The translations under genes and the position numbers were made by a program. DNA of 64,000 nucleotides from Peribolospora baueri (lineage: Eukaryota > Basidiomycota > Peribolosporomycetes > Peribolosporales > Peribolosporaceae). Shown piece by piece: positions 1 to 9,958 of the stretch. Numbering within the stretch: position 1 is the stretch's first letter; every line of letters starts with the position of its first letter. Under the pieces are notes generated by a model. It had not been told where the DNA came from. It did no database searches and saw only the letters and a program-made list of their open reading frames with translations. The stretch is taken from assembly GCA_029717555.1 (NCBI GenBank), contig JAMDHS010000054.1:62001-126000 (forward strand). The letters run 5' to 3'.

Positions 1-95
1 CCGGACGGTGCGACCTCGGAGAATTGTCGAACTGAACGATCGCTAACGCCGTCTGTGCATCCCCGTCACCATCTGCGTCCAATCTGTTCTTCCAG

Positions 96-2978
96 TTCTG
101 GGGTATTGTCGTGTCTTTGATGATCGAGTCCGCTCTCAGTGAGTGATGGAGCTGAGCTTGTTCACCGTCTGTCTCTCTTGAGATGCGGCGAGGAGTCGGC
201 AGCGATGGGACAGTTACGTGCAGTGTTACGGTGACATGGGCACGAGGAAAGGCTCAAATCGCATGAGAAAGACGAACCGTGACTCTATGTCCTCCTAGAG
301 TGTCGTTGTTGACGCCTTCTACTGAAAAACAAGAGCACCCACTCTGACCTGTGCCTCCCCCGCTCGGGTTTTCGACCCCCCTCCCTATGCTCTTCTTTCC
401 CCGTCGATGCCATCAGTCATGCAAACGTACAACTACTTTGTCAATTTCGCCGGGCGCCACGCAGTCAAAAGGGATCGGGACGCCCTGCAAGTCCTCGTGA
501 GTCCAGACATCCTGTGTGGAGCGAGAAGTGAAACCCAGAGGGAGGCGATTTTGGGTTGACTCCTTCATCTTCCTTCCACGTCAAATACAGGTTTTCGTCC
601 TTTCCGTCCTGAGCCTTATCCAGGCGGCTCTCTACGCGTACACGCTCTTCGTCGACTTTGTCCTCCATTTTGCAGACATAGTGATTGCTCGCCTTCTAAC
701 CTGGTGCAGAAAGCCTCTGTACTCGTACTGACCCGTTGCATCGCCGTTGCCTTGTCTTTGCTTTTCAGGCCTGGCTGACGCACGTTGGATGGGGTGAGCG
801 ATGCGTTCTGAAAGAGGTCTGGAAATATTCGTCGGCCGTTGGCTACGGCCACTTCTTACACCGTCGTCTTCCCCCTTCCCGATCCTCCAGAGATGCACGC
901 AGCGGTGATCATCCTCATCATCTCCTCCGCCCTCTCCCAAACATTTTTCGCCCACCGCATCTGGCGCTTCCTTGGACGTCAGATATCCGCCGCGATCGCT
1001 TTCGCCCTCTTCATCACTTTCACCGTTGTCAGCGGGTCCGTTTGCATGGCTATGGCCATCTCTGCGGACAACTGGACTCGATTGAGGGGTAATGTTTTCC
1101 AACGTGAGCATTGTGTGGCGTGTCGACATGCAAGCTAGCCCTAGATCGTCGTTCAAATCGCTAATACAAATCCCCCCTCTTGGTAGGTCTCTTCATCTCC
1201 TACCTCCTCGTGACGGCCGTTTTCGACGTTGGACTAGCCGTCTCCCTTGTCGTCAGCCTCGTGCGTCTGCGCTCCCGGCCCTTCCACTCAGAGAGACTCT
1301 ACCGAAAGATCTTGCTGGTCGGCACGACCACTTGCGTTATCCCTGCCTCGGCTGCCGTCGCGACCGCCGTGCTTTATATCTGCTTTCAAGACGCAAAGTG
1401 AGTGGAACTGCTTTGCAAGAGTCAATTTGTCGCTCTTGCGTGTCGGGCTCACGTATTGTTCTTCTCCTGCGCACGTCCGTTCTCTCAGCCACTGGCTGGT
1501 ACGTTGACCGCGTCGTTGTCACAGGCGTCGAGGTCTTCTCCACGGACCCATTGACACTTATTCTCTTTTCATGCTTCTGCAGGGCCCCGGAATGCCTCTT
1601 TCGAACCTCTTGGCTTTCTCGGTGCTCACCTCGCTTATCTCCCGCCAAGACTTGAGAGCCAATCAGGCGACCGAAACGACCGCGAACGGTCCCCTCGACA
1701 GCCGAAGACTGTCCTTGCCACTCACTTCCGCTCCTTCTCGGGGCTTCCGCAAGGCCCCTCTCACCTCCGCGCTCCGTCTCAAGCTTGCCCACCGACGTCG
1801 GAACCCGTCCATCATCGCCTCTCAAGGCAAGGACAACGGGCCGTTGTCGGGGAAAACCGAGCACGACTCGACGTCACTCCTTTCTGGCGAAGATACCAAA
1901 CTCGAGCTAACTCTCAACGAGCGCAACGAGGTCGGCCTTATCGCCCCTGTTCCCCGTTCCCCGCACAGTCCCGCGAGCGCGTGGTCGCCGTCGTGGGATA
2001 CCATCGTCAAAGGCATAAATGTGGAAGGTGCGGACGGAGACCTTGCGAGGGGCGCTTGGTCGGGCCCCGTGGCTCGGAAGCCCAGCTTGAAACTCATGAA
2101 AGAGCAGCAGGAGGTCTTGATAGGTACCACCGGGTCGCTTGGTCGATCGCTGCGACATGATCTCGCGCCGGAGGAAGTGCCCACTCTTCAGATGGTACGT
2201 TGAGTTCCACGGGCCCTTCGCCAGTTCGGGTAGCTTATCAGGGACCCGACCTAACTGATCGTCCTGCTCATCCTTCCCACCCGTGTCTTGTGCGATCCAG
2301 GGTCGCGAAAGGATCCGGACGGCGGATAGCCAAAACTTCGCGACCGCGATGCAGTCTCCGACGTTTGGGAAGGTGTTCGACTCCGGCACCGTCGCCCTGC
2401 CATCGCCGAGCTTGAGCCAGAGCCAGCATGCGAGGCCGCCGTTCGAGCGGACGGGTTCGGACGTGACGCCGTCATTGCGATCGTACGGCGATGCGAGCGC
2501 GCCTCCGACGTACGAGAATACGAGCACTGTCAGTCGCACGCCCACTCCTGGAGCTTCGGCTGCCCTTGGTCTCGCCAATCCGTCTCCGCTATCCAGGCCG
2601 CCAATCCTTCGAAACAGTTCCTCGAACGACACCTTCGGCGGGCGGGAAGGCGGACTTGACGGGGTAAGAGAGGTAGACTCGGAAGAGCAGGTGGGAAGGT
2701 ACCGTCGCTACGTGGATGCAGACACCACGAGCTCGATCTACTCGCAGCAGACTTCGAGGGTAGGGCCGGGCAGGAGGTCGACGTTGCTCTTGGACCCGGA
2801 CGCTGGCGTAGTAGAGGCGATACAACAGCAGGAGAGAAATCGAAGGGAGGAGAAAGCAGCCGCCTTTGTCGTTTCGGCTGCGCCGGCGCACGAAGACGGT
2901 GGAGACGGTGGCGGTGGTAGTCATAAGGCCGGCGTCGGTGTAGAGAGACCCGTTCGTCGTAAGGCCGGCTGGATTTGA
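96..2978 (+). CDS. DUF6534-type multi-pass membrane protein, 5' end outside the resolved region
   Basis: I can follow exons at about 96-138, 417-496, 591-680, 769-793, 891-1088, 1187-1397, a 10-nt exon 1489-1498, 1583-2194 and 2301-2978 (648 aa in total). The first ~220 residues are mostly hydrophobic and give about six or seven membrane spans, with the family-typical stretches QTYNYF, FFAHRIW and, after the last span, SVLTSLISRQDLR. A serine-rich cytoplasmic tail of more than 400 residues follows. DUF6534 is a basidiomycete-enriched family of unknown function in membranes. The 10-nt exon is required: without it the phases on its two sides do not match. The exon at 96 is preceded by an acceptor, so a first exon lies at or left of the window edge. 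The tail length is unusual for the family as I know it. Family call is fairly sure; function is unknown. Confidence 0.75.
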
Positions 2979-3301
2979 TCGTGGATGGATGGATAGATGA
3001 ACGACTGCCGTCCCCGAGAAGCCTCTTTTCCTCGTCATTCTAACCATCTCGCTCATTTTTTGCAAGCGCAATGAGTTTTCACTTTGGTGTTTGTCTCCCT
3101 GTCCCATTCGTCGTGCGGAGGGAGAAAGTGGACGAATCAGAGGAAGCACATAATGAAAGGCGCACCGCGAAATCGGGACGAGCGGTTCGTCCGTGAGTCT
3201 ATTCCATAGTATCCATGCAAAGGGTATCCTCGTCCAGGAAACGCTCCGTTGGATCCATAGTTCCAACGCCACCGCCACCCATCACCTCGCTCGCCCTCGA
3301 A
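2979..3301. other. Convergent intergenic region
   Basis: Between the stop of the DUF6534 gene (+) and the stop of the phospholipase gene (-). It must hold both 3' untranslated regions and terminators. I see no further gene or repeat. Confidence 0.6.
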
Positions 3302-5879
3302 TCAGAAACCGACGCTGATCGTCTCGCCGTGGTTGACGACAACAAACTCATTTGGCTCCTCTTCCTTCGCCCTCGCCTCTGCTCCACCTGTCTTCACGTC
3401 GTTCACATCGGTATCCACATCAGCGACCCTCCCAGTCCACCTTCCAAAGCGGACTCCGAGCGTCCGGCAAGCCCTCCTCAGCTCCCTGACAGTATTCACC
3501 ACGTCCTCTTCTCCTCCGACCCACGTGCCCCAATGCACGCCCATTGAGACACGAGAACCGGTCAAGCGGTGGATGAGCACGGCGTCGTAAGGCGTGGCAT
3601 GGTGCGACGACGTGAGCGCGGGATTTATAGAGAGAGGGAAAGAAAGGGGGGAGAATGACCGGATGTAATGTAGCGAGGCTCCCACGGATATGGGAATGAA
3701 GGAGAGATGGGGTGGGCCCAAGCGGATGGCGATTTCTGAGGCAAAAGAAAGAGAAAGCGTGAACCGGGAATTAACGAGGAGGACGAGCGTCAGTCATCGG
3801 TTTAGGTTTCGTTTCGACCAGCCGTCCGGATTCGAGCAGCGCGCAAGAGGTTGCAGGCGGTCAATCCTCACCTTCGAAAGCAGGACACATGGGAGCGTCG
3901 TCCTCCGCCTTCTGCCCTGCCCCGAGGTACCTCAACCCCGTGTCTCCAGCATGGTACGCTCTAAACCTGGTTTCCCTTCCCTCCGTTTTCTTTCTATTCT
4001 CTTCGCCTTTTCCAGAGGTGGACGCCGTTGTTGACGATGGAGGGAAGACTTGCTCGACGACCCACCCGGACCAAAGCGTTACGTGGCTGTCGTACCCGGC
4101 CCTTCCGGAGTGGTGCTGAGCAGGTACACAAACCACTCTAATGTAAGGTCCTCCGACGTCCCGTGTGATTAGAGGCTGGAGCGGACTGGAGTGTGGCGGT
4201 AAACCTTCTGTCTCGCTGGCGTCGGCTTGGCGCGTACTGGAGGCCGGTCTGACATCGGCAGCGACGCTATGGGCGGGGATCGAGGACGGAAAGAGGTCTG
4301 CCTCGTCCCACCAGTCCATCTCTGTGATTTGTTTGGAAGGGATATTGAGCGACTCAAACCAGGATTTGTTGCCTGCATTACGGTCGGTCAAGGACAAGGG
4401 AATAGGAGAGGGAAATGAGCAACCCATGCAGAATGTCACTGATGACTAGCAATGGCTGGTCGGCGTCCATAAGAGGGGACTCACCTAGTGGGGCGAAGAA
4501 GTGAACCTCGCTGCCCCGCGCCTTGTATATCCGTTCGATAGTGTCTAGGTCGAGGTGGTCATAACTGATAGAGGGACAGGCATATAGCGTAGGTCAGACG
4601 ATCTTCCCCTCTTGCCATTGACAGCACGAGAAGTGACAGAATTGGCTCACTGGTTGTGTGAAATGCAGACGATATCCACCTCGGGGAGGTCCTCGACCTG
4701 ACAAGGGGCTGGGTGAAAGCGTTGCGGGCCTGCAAGCTGGGTTGGGGAGCAGCTGTTTACGTCGTCGAGGGAAGATCAGGTGAGCACACGAGCTATATTG
4801 CGACGTATGTCGAGCCTCTCTGTTCAGTTGCGAAGCACCCCAACTCACCGATACGAGAAGATGGGATCGAACAATATGTTCGTCGGCCTGCTGGCCTCGC
4901 CCTCTTGAAGCGGAGGCAGCTGGAGCAGGGCGCCGGCGTGACCCAGCCATGTCCCCCTGGCCTCTCTCCTCTTAGAGCTCTGCCCAACCTTTTCTTGGTC
5001 CTTCGTGGCAGCGGCCGCGCCGCCTGCTTGGTTTTCCCCAGAACCCCAAAGACCACCCCAGTCGGGCTCTACCACCGCTATAACCTCCTCGAGCCTTTCC
5101 TTCTCCCTCGTCGTCTTCCGCATTCCCCTCTCTGGCGCGCCGTCGTCCTCCCCGACCCCACGCCCGCCCATCACCACACCCTCCTGGTCGTCCTCCTTCT
5201 CTTCGACGTCATTGGACGCCTGCGGAGCCAACTGTACACCGTAAAGGTAGTCCCATTTCGACGGTTTGCGGCACGAAGGCCAAGGGTTGCGGAAATACAC
5301 TGGCTTGTCCGCCTGCGCCTGGGCCCGCGCATCTTTGCTTTTCGAGATGGAGCGAGGATCAGAGAGGGTGCTGGGAGTGGAAAAGGAGCGTTTGAGGGCG
5401 GATGACTCGATGTCGGACGACGGCGGCGACACGGATGAGGAGGTCAGGCTGCGATCGAGGTCAATTTCGCTCTTGCTATGGCCGATCTTGGTGGAAGCGG
5501 GGTTGGAGGAGGCGGATGGGTAGACATGGTGCGGAGGCGGGATTGCATGGACAGTCAGGCGGGGTTGGATGCGAAGATGGGAGGTGACATGGTCCTCCGA
5601 AGATGCTGAAGGCAGAGCGGGCGTGGAGGAACCAGTGGTCCAGGACGAGACGAAGGATGATCCCATGGACCAAAGCGTGTACGCTGCGGAAGACATGGTG
5701 GCCGCTGTATTCGCTCGAAGGGCAGGAGAGGGCGTGGATGTGCGATGGACCGAGCGAGGGTCCTCGAGTTGGCGAGTGACTGACCAAGGTGGACGACGGA
5801 GGGGCGATGCTGAGGATGTAAATGGAGGAAAAGAAGAAGTAGGATGGGCGATGGGGGGTTGTGGTGAAGTCGGAGCCAC
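3302..5879 (-). CDS. FMP30: NAPE-hydrolysing phospholipase D-like metallo-beta-lactamase protein
   Basis: Five exons (5879-4849, 4752-4651, 4564-4485, 4372-3872, 3735-3302) give about 715 aa with phases agreeing at each junction. The N-terminal ~290 residues are low-complexity and serine/proline-rich, with a possible organelle or membrane anchor around residues 60-80. The catalytic core then starts at WLGHAG and LFDPIFSYRCSP, followed by GPQRF, the zinc motif HNHYDHLD (HxHxDH), GNKSWF, PAQHHSGR, the ligand motif AGDTG, and near the end MGVHWGTW and NHGETI. This order is that of NAPE-PLD, which releases N-acylethanolamines from N-acyl phosphatidylethanolamine. The yeast relative FMP30 is mitochondrial and affects cardiolipin. 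The long N-terminal extension is the odd part. The start at 5879 is the first suitable ATG; a start at the MSSAAY methionine (about residue 62) is also possible. Confidence 0.88.
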
Positions 5880-6259
5880 GCTCAGCCGCCACGACCACTC
5901 CGGACTGCCATCTCCAATATGGATGACGACGTAGGCGTGGGCTTGAAGATAACACCGACCTGGAGAATGGTCGACAGACTCTCGCTCTCGCCACTCCAGT
6001 CACCATCGCTCGCCCACGCGGGCATCGGCACGGACTGGCGTTGGCGAACGTCGGCCCGACACCCCCAGTCGTTGGTGGAGCACAAGATAGGACGCGGTGG
6101 AATCGGCCGTCTGCTTCAGTCTTTCCTTCTTTCCTTAACGCCCATCTATGGGACACCCCATTACGACTTGCTACGCTGGGCTCTGCGACCAGGGCACCAA
6201 GCGGGTCATATGGGCAAGCGCTGTACTCGCTGACATGCGGGTCTTCGCAAAGACATAGA
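5880..6259. other. Upstream region of the phospholipase gene
   Basis: It must contain the promoter of the minus-strand phospholipase gene. Several overlapping open frames occur on both strands, none with a recognisable motif. It may also hold the eroded N-terminal part of the NACHT remnant that follows. Confidence 0.4.
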
Positions 6260-6705
6260 CAGATGCGAGCCGAAGCGATGTCTGTCTGCTGGATCCAAGA
6301 CGTAGCTGGAATGGGAAAGACTACATTGGCGGACACCGTCGCTGACGACCTGTACCACCTGGGTATGTAATACCGGCCTCCTCCTTCTGCACCAGAGACG
6401 ACACGCTGCCGAACAGCGCTCGGGCGCTCGTCCCTACGATGGCAAATCAGCTCAACGCACTCAATCCGACGTATCTTTCAGCCCTTGGCGATTGCTTTGG
6501 ACACCCAATAGCCGATCAGGACAAGAAAGGCATCACGGAACACGACGGGGGCGCTTTTCCGTCATCTCTCTTGTTCTTTGCTGCTGGCTGCAATCCCGTC
6601 CTACGTGGAACTGTTGTCGACACAGTGCGAGACCTATCCACCCTCGTCGGCGTGTCCAGGTCAAGAAGGCTGCGTGGATGCCGCAGACGAGTTACGCCGC
6701 CATGA
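6260..6705 (+). pseudogene. Remnant of a NACHT-type (NLR-like) NTPase
   Basis: A Walker A stretch reads CWIQDVAGMGKTTLADTVA, close to the basidiomycete NACHT pattern (W-x-x-x-x-A-G-x-G-K-S/T-T). About 90 bases downstream, in a different frame, RDDTLPNSARALVPTMANQL matches the next conserved NACHT block (usually FFSRDD...R.LVPTLAYQL). Only about 33 bases separate the frames, too short for a typical intron here. No Walker B block, sensor block or repeat domain follows before the next gene. I therefore read it as a broken copy of a fungal NLR-like NTPase gene rather than a working gene. Such proteins are linked to non-self recognition in filamentous fungi. A highly spliced, truncated gene cannot be fully excluded. 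Confidence 0.6.
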
Positions 6706-7120
6706 GGCTCGCAAGGGATGAGTCTCCAGACGATGAAGGGTGCTCGCCGGCCTCGCCAAGGTATAGTCTTGGTGACTGGTGGCCGCCCGGACTTGGATAT
6801 GGACGGGCAACTCTGAGAAGCTGGAAGCTGGTAATAAGGGGCGACGCCGAGGTCACAGTCACAGTCGCCCGCTTTCAGGCAGTATTTAGATCTCGGTGTA
6901 TTAGATCCAACAACGCCTTATTAAGAGCGAAGAGCGGCCATTTTAAGAGGCGGCTGCGGCGACGGTGGACCTCCAGAGGTTGAGCACACTTGCACCATCG
7001 TCGCATTGGTCGACCTACACGGAAGTGAGTACGACATGGCGCACGTCGATGTCGGTGAGTGTGCGGCTGTGTGAGTGCCGCTTGCTGTAGAAGCATTTCT
7101 CTTCCCTAACGACGCTCCCC
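6706..7120. other. Region with no recognised gene
   Basis: Between the NACHT remnant and the RS-rich gene. It probably includes the promoter of the RS-rich gene. The short frames on both strands show no motif. It may contain more eroded NLR sequence. Confidence 0.4.
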
Positions 7121-8312
7121 ATGGACGGCTCATTAGAGAGTCGCCAGCGGGATCGCTCCTCTAGCCAGCGAGGTTCGAGTGAGGGCGTGCAGGGACGCAC
7201 GAGCACAGGTAAGTCCGCCATGCCAGGCAGAAAAACGTCTTGGGCAGTGTATTCTTGCCGTCTGCGTGATCCAATGGGAAGCAGGGCAAAACGAGCTTAC
7301 GTCCTTCCTTCTACTGTTCCTCCAAACCCTTCCTTCCTACGGGTCCGGACCGATGAATCACACGACACACACCCAAATCCCATCTCAACAACGTTCTCCC
7401 TGTGCATATCGGCGGAATGAGGAGCCGAGCGATCGTCCGTCGGCAAGCGCGAACGACATCACGATGGCGGTGGCGTGCTGAGCGAACGTGGAAAGGAAGC
7501 GGACGGGGTGCGGCAGCATTCGCCCCCTCCATCCTCCGCATCGTCCAGCGGCTCGGGCTCGTCTGATTCGGATGCTGGCTATCAAAGCCACCGCCGACAT
7601 GATCGCGAAGAGGAACACGATCGAGGCTCCTCCCATCACCGTCGTCATCACCGTCGTCGCCGCTCTACCTCGCGCTCATCCTCTCGTAGGGACCATCGTT
7701 CCCGTCACAATGACGAGCGACGCAGGTCTCGCTCGCCTGTCTCATCTCACCGCTCTTCTCGAAGGGAGCACGACCGGTCGGTCTCTAGAGAGCGGGAGAG
7801 ACGTAGCGGGACTGAAGAGCGCCGTGATCGCGAGAAAAGAAGAAGAGATAAGGAACCCCGACGGAGGGAGGATAGCGAGGATAGACGCGGGGATCGCGAC
7901 GAGGTCGGCAGGGAGAAGGATCGACACCGGCGGAGGAAGGAAAAGGATAGGGAAAGGGACAGGGAAAGGGACAGGGAGAGGGAAAGAGACAGAGACAGGG
8001 ACAGGGACAGGAAGAGGCACAGGGACCGCCGGAAGAGCAGGGACGATGATTCGCGCGAGAGATACTCAAGTGTCACCGGGCGCAAGGTGAGCGCAAGAGG
8101 AAACTGGCGATACGCTGTTGTCTCTCGTCCTTTTGAGAACACTAACTTACCACCTCGTTTCTCCCATGTCATCTCGACTGTCTCGTCCCCTCCTCGTCAC
8201 TTCGAATCCTACCTCGTAGATCAAGCTCAAGGTGGACAAGACGGCTACGGACCGCGAGCGCGACGAGAACAGGGAAAAGCTGCTTTCTTTCCTCAATGCC
8301 GCGTACGAATAA
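7121..8312 (+). CDS. RS/RD-rich nuclear protein, probably splicing-related
   Basis: Best model: exons 7121-7208, 7422-8086 and 8220-8312, phases consistent, 281 aa. The middle is an arginine/serine and then arginine/aspartate/glutamate-rich low-complexity domain (about residues 65-245) of the kind found in SR-related splicing factors. The end is different: after SVTGRK the last exon encodes IKLKVDKTATDRERDENRE and then LLSFLNAAYE, a compact basic-amphipathic tail that looks conserved rather than random. I infer a nuclear, RNA-processing role from composition only. The start at 7121 depends on a weakly defined first intron; the last two exons are well supported. The opposite strand is also open over the repeat region, but as serine/leucine low-complexity that I do not believe is coded. 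Confidence 0.6.
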
Positions 8313-9958
8313 AAAGGATCCGGACGATGGAGGACAGAGAAGAACGCCCGGGGAGGGCACTCTTCCCCCCTATGTCGCTTTCGTCCACATGCTTGGCTCC
8401 CCTGCGTTCGTGTGTCATTCTCGCTCGCATCGCGAGCGTATACCCCTCTCGTCGCTCCGACCGGTCGGGGTCTCGGCCAGCCGGAACGGAAGCAGGGCAT
8501 TGGGCGCACCGGGGCAGCCCGAAGCATGCGGGCCGCGAGACAGAGGGACCCGATTGAAACAGTCTAGATCGCTTTTGCGATGAGAAGGAGCGATGGACCA
8601 TGGTTCTGCCTACCTTGCTTGTAAAAAAGGCTTTCGATGTCCCAGTGGTAACGCGTGAATAAGCGCTTCCGGTCGTACTAGAAGCTGGGCCCCAATGACC
8701 CAAGGATGCCTCTACGTTCTCTGCCGACGGAGCCATTTTCAATGAATGTTGCGCCACGTCGAACTTGTAGGGTAGAGGGGAAGGCGGGGCAAAGAAGACG
8801 GAACGGATTATGGGCTGCTTGCTCGTCCTGCTAGGCGGCGCGCGGCGTTGTCTCGTTCGAGAAAACGGAGTCGTGTAAAGAGATGACTGCGGCCGTGGCA
8901 AATAGATCGCCAGTAGCGCGTCCGCGCGTCGGCTGGTGGTGGTGGTGGTCCGTCCTGGACCGAACGACGACAACAGGCGCAAGGCAGACGGTGGTGATGT
9001 CTCAAAGAGAGGACGCCGGCCACGCATCGTCACTCCAATCGACGTCGCCGTACCACTTGGCCCCGACTGCCCTATCGCGCCGACTCTCACAGAGGCGATC
9101 CACCGGAGGGACTGGCCCGGCCGTCGGTTCGCGGTCATTCCGGTTGAGGAATGTGCTCTGGCCGTCTACGGTAGAACGGAAGCTGACTGGCGACGGTTCT
9201 TCCAATGATCGCATCGCACTCAGATCCCAAACGCCGTCGCATAGGCCGGCATTCGTTAACGTCCCGGCACAACTCGGCAGAACCTCCGCTCTCCTCTGCG
9301 CATTCCCGACTTTTTTTCTTTCCTTTTTTTTTTCTCTGGCGTGCAAGTCCACAGCGACCGTGCAACAGGACGTCGGAGGGAAGGACGTCCGTCTGCTTGG
9401 CCAGGCCGGCCGGCGTGGTCGGTCTCCCTAATCGCCGGAGGCCTGCGGGTGATCGAGTTTTGTTGCGATGGTTCACTTCGTCCCAGCTCGGGATCGGGAG
9501 CCCGTCCAGATCGATAAACAGTCCTTCACCTTCGTCTCCCCAGCTTCCAGTCCAGTGCCTGCTCGCCCCGCTCGCCTCCGCCCAACCAGTCGGCAACGCC
9601 TCTCTCCATTCCCTTCGTTCCTGGTCCGCCCAGCATTTAGCGATCAGCCCAAGAATCAGGGCCCGCATCTCTGCGCCCCTTTTTTCGACCTGCCACCTTG
9701 GGAAAGACCGTTCTTCTTTCGCATCTATTACCCTGGACGTGCGCTCTCTCCCTTTCTTTGGAGTGGGAAGATCTGTACCTCTTCGACCACCTGCTTGCTC
9801 CCCCACGACCCCATTCTCTCCACACCACCTCCGCACGGGACCCCGCCGTCGTCCACGACGACGCCCTTCTCTCGAACAGGTCCACAAGTCTCAACACGTC
9901 GTCGAGCAACGCCCAGGGGCACATCTGACAAGCACGCATCCCGCTCGACACTCACACA
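8313..9958. other. 1.6-kb stretch without a confident gene; possible minus-strand gene(s)
   Basis: Long overlapping frames exist on both strands. On the minus strand a frame starting at about 8735 (MAPSAENVEASLGHWGP...) ends at a GT donor-like site near 8613. A second minus-strand stretch at about 9470-9950 has balanced amino-acid content (FPRWQVEKRGAEMRAL, GEGLFIDLDGLPIPSWDEV) and could be exons of an unknown gene. I recognise no family and could not join exons convincingly, so I do not call a CDS. The last part must also contain the promoter of the hexose transporter at 9959. Confidence 0.35.

Noticed and set aside
7747-8172. Minus-strand frame of Ser/Leu repeats opposite the RS-rich gene
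   Set aside because: It is the complement of the arginine-rich codon repeat; the plus strand has the sensible splice sites and the non-repetitive end.
9698-9928. A GKTVLLSHLLPW stretch resembling a P-loop on the plus strand
   Set aside because: The glycine-rich part of a Walker A is missing (preceded by Cys-His-Leu in the nearest reading), no Walker B follows, and the frame overlaps a better-balanced minus-strand frame.
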